From an uncultured Mucilaginibacter sp. (GTDB taxonomy: Bacteria > Bacteroidota > Bacteroidia > Sphingobacteriales > Sphingobacteriaceae): DNA of 5,931 nt. Every line of letters begins with the position of its first letter. Position 1 is the stretch's first letter. Below are positions 1-4,594 of the stretch, piece by piece. The notes under the pieces were generated by a model that was given only the letters and a program-made list of their open reading frames with translations, had not been told where the DNA came from and ran no database searches. The position numbers and the translations under genes were made by a program. The DNA lies in NCBI GenBank assembly GCA_903885865.1, contig CAISKH010000209.1:1-5931 (forward strand). Reading direction: 5' to 3'.

Positions 1-328
1 CCGGCACCTTATCGGCTACCGCTTGCGGAACAACCAATACCGCGTGCGCCGTGTTAATAGCATCAATGGTTTTAGGATCCAAATGGTCGCCGTGTATATC
101 GGTTATCAATATCATATCGGGCGCGCCGATACCGTTAAAGGCATTTGCCCCGCCGGTTGGGTCAACATATATATTTTTGCCCTGGTAAGTTAAAACCAAT
201 GTGGCATGTGTGATGGGTTGAATGGTTATTTCGCCGCCTTTGGCTGCTTCGTGGTCGGCAGCGGGGCGTTGTGCAAATACTGCTGATACAGTTAGGGAAA
301 GAATAAAAGATAATGCAAAGTTTTTCAT
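1..328 (-). CDS. Exported metallo-beta-lactamase-fold hydrolase, N-terminal part (runs off left edge)
   Basis: Reading the minus strand from the ATG at 328 gives 109 codons open to the window edge; the C-terminal part lies outside. Residues 1-19 form a signal peptide: Lys at position 3, a hydrophobic core, and a VFA/Q cleavage site. After it comes a short beta-strand region (ITIQPITHATLVLTYQGKN) and then IYVDPTGG, the usual opening of UlaG-like metallo-beta-lactamase-fold proteins. The metal motif is at residues 76-84, TDIHGDHLD, which supplies H79, D81 and H82 of HxHxDH; the first His is replaced by Asp77. From family knowledge this is a one- or two-metal hydrolase of unknown substrate, here acting in the periplasm or outside the cell. 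It diverges from the cupin gene. The fold is confident, the reaction is not known, and the remaining metal ligands cannot be seen. Confidence 0.88.
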   Translation of the reverse strand, partial: MKNFALSFILSLTVSAVFAQRPAADHEAAKGGEITIQPITHATLVLTYQGKNIYVDPTGGANAFNGIGAPDMILITDIHGDHLDPKTIDAINTAHAVLVVPQAVADKVP

Positions 329-480
329 TGCGTTTGTTTTTAATGGTAACCGGGTATATAATAAGATGGATAAATATACAATATTTTTGTTTTCGATGTT
401 TTCATCTGCAATTTTTACTTCACAGCAAACCGTTAAAAACTCAAATACGTATATTAGCTATAAACCAACTCGTTATGACA
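329..480. other. Divergent intergenic region between the hydrolase and cupin genes
   Basis: An AT-rich stretch of about 150 bases that must carry the start signals of both divergent genes. On the plus strand TATTTTTG at 382-389 matches the Bacteroidota -7 element TAnnTTTG, but no TTG lies 17-23 bases upstream, so it is only a weak promoter candidate for the cupin gene. No exact TAnnTTTG was found on the minus strand for the hydrolase gene. Open reading frames extend through this stretch on the plus strand, but their translations look non-coding and overlap the hydrolase gene. Confidence 0.5.
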
Positions 481-1023
481 ATGGAAAGAAAAATTTACAA
501 CCCTATTCAAAAAGATTACGTTACGTTCATTAAAACCGCTGCCGAAACAAACGGCGAGTGCACACTGGTTGAGGTTGAACTCGCAAACGGCGGCGGCGTA
601 GGCCTGCATTACCATAAAACATACAGCGAAAAATTTGATTGCCTGGATGGAGAGTTGCAAATAGGTTTAGGCAAAAAGATAGTAACCCTCAAGCCTGGCG
701 AATCGGCCACTGCCGAACCGAATGTTAACCATCTTTTCAGGAACAGGAGCGGCAAGCCCTGCAGGTTCAGGGTTGAACTGCGCCCTGCCAGCCCCGGCTT
801 TGAGCAATCATTGCAAATAGGTTATGGTTTGGCAAACGACGGCCTATGCAAACCCAACGGTTTCCCCAAGGATAAACTGGCGCTGGCCTGGCTATTTGAT
901 ATCAGCGAGAGCAACCTGCCCGGGTGGATGAGCATTTTTGAATTTATACTGCGTAAACAGGCAAAAAAAGCCCTCGAAAAGCAAATAGATAAGGCGCTGA
1001 CCGAAAAATATGTACGCTTTTAA
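481..1023 (+). CDS. Small cupin-domain protein
   Basis: A 180-residue protein counted from the ATG at 481. An ATG at 475 would add two residues and is equally possible. The frame stays open back to 313, but that extension runs through AT-rich intergenic DNA and overlaps the divergent gene, so it is rejected. Cupin motif 1 is at about residues 38-59 (GGVGLHYHKTYSE, then a Gly at 59) with metal ligands H43, H45 and E50. Motif 2 is at 72-88 (PGESATAEPNVNHLFRN) with H84. All four canonical cupin metal ligands are therefore present in a single domain. After about residue 105 comes a roughly 75-residue tail with Trp/Phe-rich segments and a Lys-rich, probably amphipathic helix at about 155-176. There is no signal peptide, so it is probably cytosolic. 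The function is unknown; cupins include dioxygenases, isomerases and sugar- or ligand-binding proteins. The gene is followed by double TAA stops and converges on the hydrolase pair. Confidence 0.87.
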   Translation: MERKIYNPIQKDYVTFIKTAAETNGECTLVEVELANGGGVGLHYHKTYSEKFDCLDGELQIGLGKKIVTLKPGESATAEPNVNHLFRNRSGKPCRFRVELRPASPGFEQSLQIGYGLANDGLCKPNGFPKDKLALAWLFDISESNLPGWMSIFEFILRKQAKKALEKQIDKALTEKYVRF

Positions 1024-1027
1024 TAAC

Positions 1028-1066
1028 GAATATCGAACGATGAAATGACTTCATCATTCGATATTC
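1028..1066. terminator. Long hairpin between convergent genes (probable bidirectional terminator)
   Basis: The arms 1028-1044 and 1050-1066 are inverted repeats of 17 bases with one mismatch (C/A) around a 5-base loop, ATGAC. It starts four bases after the cupin stop and lies about 36 bases beyond the stop of the minus-strand hydrolase. Its place between converging genes suggests transcription ends here from both sides. There is no good T-run on either side, so it could instead be a dispersed intergenic repeat or an mRNA-stabilising stem. Confidence 0.6.
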
Positions 1067-1068
1067 AA

Positions 1069-1086
1069 TCCCGATAGCTATCGGGA
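1069..1086. repeat. Perfect 18-bp palindrome, copy 1
   Basis: TCCCGATAGCTATCGGGA is its own reverse complement. It sits directly beside the longer hairpin, 16 bases past the stop of the minus-strand hydrolase. A near copy (TCCCGATAGCCATCGGGA) is at 4340-4357. Two copies in one short window, both intergenic, suggest a dispersed palindromic repeat family. In the hydrolase transcript it would be the first hairpin met after the stop codon. Confidence 0.75.
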
Positions 1087-1102
1087 CGGTGCTCAATATT
1101 TA

Positions 1103-2434
1103 TTATTTAACCTTCCCCTCTTTCAGCGTAATCGCCGCGCTTTTTTTGCTCTGCGTGTCTGACCAGTTAACGCTGCTTACCTGGTAAGTATGGGTGCTTT
1201 TGCTATCCGCATGCGGGTCAACAAAGGCCAGTTCGGGCAGTTTTAGCGGGGCGGGGTCGTCGCCGTTGTTCCATCGCTGGTAACCTTTTTCTTTACTGAA
1301 CAGCGTTTTGGTTGTGTAAGTAAGTGTCTCCAATTTTTTTCCGTCCCTGTAAATTATAAATGTTTTAAGGCCGCTTTCCAGGTCAGGGCTGGCTTTCCAT
1401 CGCAGTGTTAGTTTGTTTTTGGCGTAGGTAGCTGATAGGTCATAAGGTGCAGGGGGCGGTGTTTTATCGGTTACATTACCTGTTGCCATATATTCTACCC
1501 ACTTTTCTGCCAAACTTTGGTTGGGGAACCAGTAAGCCGCTGATCTGTCACCCTTGAAAGCTGCCGCGGGGGCAACGGTTCTTTTGGCGGTATCGCCCAA
1601 CCAGGCGTTAGTTGTATCTACCTCGCGCAGTTTTGCATCTCCGGCCTTTAACGGCAGGCGCAAAGCCAGGCAGGCATCCAGCCACGGGATAGCCATAAAA
1701 CGCATATCATGCACCTGGTGCCCATCCATGCCCGATTCTACAATGGGGTTAACTGCATGGGACCAATAAGCGCCTTTTTTCCGTCCCTTTGCAACCAGGG
1801 AAGCGTTGTTATAGCAAAGATCCTGTATGCCGTTGTGATGGAAAATGGGTATTTTTAATGTCGCAGGGTTGGTCGAGATATCGGCACCACAGGCCTGTAC
1901 CACCATTGTAGCGACACGCTCAGGGTATTTACCGCACATGGTTGTTACCCAGTTTGCACCTCCTGAATGGCCCCATAATGTCCACGGAACGGTCTTAATT
2001 TCGGGATGGCCCGCCTTTTCCGCTAACGTATCCAGCATAGTTAAAAACGCCACATCCGATCCATTGGCTGGCTGACTCCAGTTGCCACAACGGGTACCAC
2101 TTATAAATTTAGGGGCAAGTAAAACACAATGCCATTTACGGGCCAGCTCGCGCCATTGAATATCGTACATCATTTTTTTGGCATCGGCTTCACGGGTACA
2201 GCCGTGCATGTGAACAATAACACTGCGTACCGTCCCCACATCCTCAGGTATCCAGGCGTAGCAGGTAGCATCATCTATCATGGTGCCTTTTTTGGCAACA
2301 GTAAATGAATAAATGGTGCCATCTTTGCCAGCGGGTTTCACCATACTTTTCTTTATAAAAGATGCCATGCCCATACAAAGGCATACTATTACCAGCAGTG
2401 CGCTATACTTTAAATAACTTTTTCGTGTTTTCAT
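1103..2434 (-). CDS. Exported alpha/beta hydrolase (esterase-like) with C-terminal Fn3-like domain, copy A
   Basis: A 443-residue protein. The N-terminus MKTRKSYLKY plus a hydrophobic stretch (about 10-27) is a signal peptide or membrane anchor with no clear cleavage site. Residues about 40-265 form an alpha/beta hydrolase resembling PHB-depolymerase/LpqC-type esterases: an oxyanion-region strand VIVHMHGC (73-79), the nucleophile elbow GHSGG with S157, a likely acid D205 (HNGIQDLCYN) and a likely base H239 (MDGHQVHD; H242 is the alternative). About residues 326-437 form an Fn3-like beta-sandwich starting PPPAPYDL, with SGLKTFIIYRDG and HTYQVSSVNWSD typical of such domains. Six cysteines (58, 79, 116, 182, 207, 255) are shared with the upstream copy, which suits disulfides outside the cytoplasm. 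The gene is second in a two-gene unit, 15 bases after copy B. It probably cleaves an ester or acyl bond in an extracellular polymer or lipid; the substrate cannot be read from sequence. Confidence 0.88.
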   Translation of the reverse strand: MKTRKSYLKYSALLVIVCLCMGMASFIKKSMVKPAGKDGTIYSFTVAKKGTMIDDATCYAWIPEDVGTVRSVIVHMHGCTREADAKKMMYDIQWRELARKWHCVLLAPKFISGTRCGNWSQPANGSDVAFLTMLDTLAEKAGHPEIKTVPWTLWGHSGGANWVTTMCGKYPERVATMVVQACGADISTNPATLKIPIFHHNGIQDLCYNNASLVAKGRKKGAYWSHAVNPIVESGMDGHQVHDMRFMAIPWLDACLALRLPLKAGDAKLREVDTTNAWLGDTAKRTVAPAAAFKGDRSAAYWFPNQSLAEKWVEYMATGNVTDKTPPPAPYDLSATYAKNKLTLRWKASPDLESGLKTFIIYRDGKKLETLTYTTKTLFSKEKGYQRWNNGDDPAPLKLPELAFVDPHADSKSTHTYQVSSVNWSDTQSKKSAAITLKEGKVK

Positions 2435-2449
2435 ATCTCTTTAAATAGG

Positions 2450-3793
2450 TTATTTAATTTTTCCGTTCTCAATAGTTATCGGCTCGCTTTTTTTACTTGC
2501 CACATCCGACCAATTTACCGCCGCAACCTGGTAAGTATGCGTGGTTTTATCATCAATATTCACGTCAGTAAAGGCCATATCAGGCGCAGGTATAGGGGCC
2601 GGGTTATCGCCGTTGTTCCATACCTGGTAGCCGGGCTGCTTGGTTGATTCTTTTTTTGTTTTGTACAGAAGTGTTTGAAATTCAGCGCCATCGCGGTATA
2701 CAATGAACGTCTTTATGCCGCTTTCCAGGTCGGGGTCGGCGCGCCATCTTAACAATACACTGTTTACTGAGTAATTGGCGATAAGGCCATAAGGAGCCGG
2801 CGGCTGAGTTTTACTGATCACGGTACCGGTTGCCATATATTCAACCCATTTTTGAGCAAGTTCCTGGTTAGGGAACCAGCAGGCTGCCAATTTATCTCCC
2901 TGAAAAGAGGCAATTGGTGCCACCGTTCTTTTAGCCGTATCGCCCAGCCACGCGCGGGATGGATCAATATCACGAAGTTTCGAATCACCTGCTTTTTCGG
3001 GCAAGCGCATTGCCAGGCAGGCATCAAGCCAGGGAATGGCCAGTAAGCGCATATCATGCACCATATGGCCGTCCATTGCCGATGCCACTACCGGGTTAAC
3101 CGCATGGGCCCAATAGGCGCCTTTTTTTCGCCCATTGGCAAATAAGGTAACGTTATTGTAGCAAAGGTCCTGTATGCCGTTATGATGAAGTATAGGGATT
3201 TTTAATGTGGCGGGAATATCAGAAATATCAACCCCGCATGCCTGGGCTACGGTTGCCACCACCCGCTCTGGGTGACGGCCTGTCATAGAAGTAACCCATA
3301 TCGATCCGCCCGAATGCCCCCACAATGCCCAGGGAACTGTTTTAATTTCCGGATGACCGGCTTTCGTGGCTAAGGTGGTCAGCATCTCCAGGAAAACCTC
3401 GTCGGTACCATTATTAGGGTTATACCAGTTCATGCACGTTTTACTGTTGCCCGCGCCGGTTATAAACTTAGGAGCCAGCAATACAGCATGCCATTTGCGC
3501 GCCAGTTCGCGCCACTGAATATCGTACATCATTTGCCAGGCATCGCCCTCGCGGGTACACCCGTGCATGTGAACAATAACGCCCCGTATAGTGCCAACAT
3601 CCTCTGGTATCCAGGCATAACATGTGGCGTTATCTATCATGATGCCTTTTTTGGCTATCGTGAACTCATAAATGGTACCATCGGTGCCATTTGTAATGAA
3701 CTGTTTTATCTTTTTAAATGAAACCAGCGCAATGCCGGCAACTATTATTAAAGACAAACCGGCGTACTTTAAATAAGCTCTCCGTGTTTTCAT
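2450..3793 (-). CDS. Exported alpha/beta hydrolase (esterase-like) with C-terminal Fn3-like domain, copy B
   Basis: A 447-residue paralogue of the downstream gene; a hand alignment gives roughly two thirds identity along the whole length. The order is the same: MKTRRAYLKY and a hydrophobic anchor (about 11-26); the hydrolase domain with HMHGC at 75-79, GHSGG at 159-163 (nucleophile S161), likely acid D209 and likely base H243; and an Fn3-like domain from about 331 to 441. Compared with copy A it has a four-residue insertion near residues 115-118, before the conserved Cys120-x-Asn-Trp. The catalytic core is best conserved (about 86% over residues 41-110). The membrane segment (under half identical) and the Fn3 domain (about 60%) have diverged more. 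It is the first gene of the pair. Yjbq lies 107 bases upstream and could share a transcript, but no convincing promoter was found in that gap. Confidence 0.88.
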   Translation of the reverse strand: MKTRRAYLKYAGLSLIIVAGIALVSFKKIKQFITNGTDGTIYEFTIAKKGIMIDNATCYAWIPEDVGTIRGVIVHMHGCTREGDAWQMMYDIQWRELARKWHAVLLAPKFITGAGNSKTCMNWYNPNNGTDEVFLEMLTTLATKAGHPEIKTVPWALWGHSGGSIWVTSMTGRHPERVVATVAQACGVDISDIPATLKIPILHHNGIQDLCYNNVTLFANGRKKGAYWAHAVNPVVASAMDGHMVHDMRLLAIPWLDACLAMRLPEKAGDSKLRDIDPSRAWLGDTAKRTVAPIASFQGDKLAACWFPNQELAQKWVEYMATGTVISKTQPPAPYGLIANYSVNSVLLRWRADPDLESGIKTFIVYRDGAEFQTLLYKTKKESTKQPGYQVWNNGDNPAPIPAPDMAFTDVNIDDKTTHTYQVAAVNWSDVASKKSEPITIENGKIK

Positions 3794-3900
3794 ATTCAGG
3801 GGTTTTAAGGTTTACTATAATTGGTGGATTAAAATTACAATAAATATCTTAATTGTCAGAAATATGATTTTTTAATGAAATGTTGAGACTTTTTAATAAC

Positions 3901-4323
3901 CTACTCCCCCCAGACAGTAACCATCAAACTGCGCTCGCCGCCATAGTTACGGTGCTCACACAGGTAAATGCCCTGCCATATACCCAGGGCCAGCTTCCCG
4001 TTGCGGATGGGGATAGTTACCGAACTGCCCAGCAATGCCGCCTTTAAATGCGCGGGCATATCATCGGGGCCTTCGTCGTCGTGCAAGTAGTTGGAGTCGT
4101 TCTCGGGTACGGCTTTGCTGAAGTATGTTTCAAAGTCCTTCCTAACCGTAGGGTCGGCGTTTTCATTGATGGTTAGCGAGGCCGATGTGTGCTGTATAAA
4201 TACCTGGCATATACCTGTTTTGATCTCAGCTATTTGCGGCAGGGCCTGTATCACTTCGGCAGTGATCAAATGGAAGCCCCTTTTGCGCGGGTTAAGCTGT
4301 AGTTGCTGCTGATATATCTTCAT
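3901..4323 (-). CDS. yjbQ: YjbQ family protein (UPF0047, secondary thiamine-phosphate synthase-like)
   Basis: A 140-residue protein, full length for the family, starting at the ATG at 4323 (MKIYQQQLQL). The family signatures are clear: FIQHTSASLTINENADP at 43-58, HDDEGPDDMPAHLKAALLG at 81-99, and GIWQGIYLCEHR at 114-125. Likely metal or active-site residues include H45, H81, H92 and E123. It is a cytosolic small beta-barrel protein. The E. coli homologue has been reported to have weak thiamine-phosphate synthase activity when in excess; the true physiological role is unsettled, and nothing nearby (no thi genes, no TPP riboswitch) ties this copy to thiamine. The leader of about 110 bases contains two abutting hairpins and a GTAACA repeat cluster. 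Family assignment is very sure, function is not. Confidence 0.95.
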   Translation of the reverse strand: MKIYQQQLQLNPRKRGFHLITAEVIQALPQIAEIKTGICQVFIQHTSASLTINENADPTVRKDFETYFSKAVPENDSNYLHDDEGPDDMPAHLKAALLGSSVTIPIRNGKLALGIWQGIYLCEHRNYGGERSLMVTVWGE

Positions 4324-4339
4324 GGGTGGTTATTGGCTG

Positions 4340-4357
4340 TCCCGATAGCCATCGGGA
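4340..4357. repeat. Palindromic repeat, copy 2 (in the yjbQ leader)
   Basis: TCCCGATAGCCATCGGGA has 7-base perfect arms (4340-4346 and 4351-4357) around AGCC. It differs from the palindrome at 1069-1086 by one base (C for T in the centre). It lies only 17 bases upstream of the yjbQ start codon, so in the mRNA the hairpin could affect ribosome access. It directly abuts another hairpin at 4358-4379. Confidence 0.7.
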
Positions 4358-4379
4358 TGTTACACTCGAGGGTGTAACA
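4358..4379. repeat. Inverted repeat TGTTACAC / GTGTAACA in the yjbQ leader
   Basis: Perfect 8-base arms at 4358-4365 and 4372-4379 flank a 6-base spacer, TCGAGG. It could be an RNA hairpin in the yjbQ leader or a dimeric DNA-binding site. Its right arm is also the first unit of the GTAACA direct repeats, which favours a protein-binding site. Confidence 0.6.
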
Positions 4380-4434
4380 GATGTAACACGCGTAACAAGA
4401 TTTTAATTTAACTAATTGAAATACAATATGTTGA

Positions 4435-4462
4435 CAAAAATAGGTGCAACAGCATGTAACAA
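4435..4462 (-). promoter_or_regulatory. Candidate Bacteroidota promoter for yjbQ
   Basis: On the minus strand TTG (4462-4460) is followed after 17 bases by TATTTTTG (4442-4435), an exact fit to TAnnTTTG. This matches the TTG-N17-23-TAnnTTTG consensus described for Flavobacterium and close to that of Bacteroides. Transcription would start near 4428 and leave a leader of roughly 105 bases before yjbQ. The TTG lies inside one of the GTAACA repeat units. Confidence 0.45.
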
Positions 4463-4551
4463 GGTGTTACGACGTATTCGTCTGTGTGTTTATAAATGAT
4501 TTTATCCTATAGCACTGACGGATAAATAATTATAAATAATTTCCAGGAACA

Positions 4552-4586
4552 AAGACTTCCGAAGTTTTAAAAACTTCGGAAGTCTT
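4552..4586 (-). terminator. Terminator hairpin after the M1 peptidase gene
   Basis: The arms 4552-4568 and 4570-4586 are perfect inverted repeats of 17 bases. In practice this gives a 15-base stem around TTAAA, with core AGACTTCCGAAGTT. On the minus strand the stem begins eight bases after the peptidase TAA and is followed by only a short T-run (TTTG). Position and stem strength support a terminator. The near-symmetric sequence would also form a hairpin on the other strand. Confidence 0.7.
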
Positions 4587-4594
4587 ATCAATAG

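Larger units (their letters stand above)
4358..4471. promoter_or_regulatory. Cluster of GTAACA repeats, possible operator
   Basis: TGTAACA or close forms occur on the plus strand at 4373-4379, 4382-4388, 4391-4397 (CGTAACA), 4445-4451 (TGCAACA) and 4455-4461. Inverted units (TGTTAC) occur at 4358-4363 and 4465-4470. The first three direct copies are spaced exactly 9 bases apart; the next pair is 10 apart. The two groups bracket a candidate yjbQ promoter at 4435-4462, and the distal group overlaps its -33 element. This looks like an operator for a sequence-specific regulator, but no regulator gene is in the window and the motif is not one I can name. Confidence 0.45.
4324..4594. other. Intergenic region between the M1 peptidase and yjbQ
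   Basis: This 271-base gap holds, from yjbQ outward, a palindromic repeat, a second hairpin, GTAACA repeats, a candidate promoter, about 80 bases of AT-rich sequence (4472-4551) in which I see nothing, and the terminator hairpin of the peptidase gene. No open frame with protein-like composition and no known riboswitch motif was seen. Confidence 0.6.

Noticed and set aside
313..480. N-terminal extension of the cupin reading frame
   Set aside because: It overlaps the start of the divergent hydrolase gene, is rich in Phe/Ile/Cys as expected of translated AT-rich DNA, and the cupin-like sequence begins only around MTMERK.
2852..3046. Short open frames on both strands inside the hydrolase genes
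   Set aside because: They are fully contained in well-supported coding sequence, show no recognisable protein features, and are best explained as out-of-frame readings.
3830..3862. Promoter candidate for hydrolase copy B (TTTCTG, 19 bases, TAATTTTA on the minus strand)
   Set aside because: The -7 element lacks the final G and no TTG is present at the right distance; AT-rich DNA gives such matches easily.
4373..4461. CRISPR array or plasmid iterons
   Set aside because: The repeated unit is only 6-7 bases with 2-3 base gaps, there are no spacers of constant length, and no cas or replication gene is nearby.
4324..4551. TPP riboswitch upstream of yjbQ, suggested by the thiamine link of the family
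   Set aside because: The conserved TPP aptamer sequence blocks are not present on either strand.
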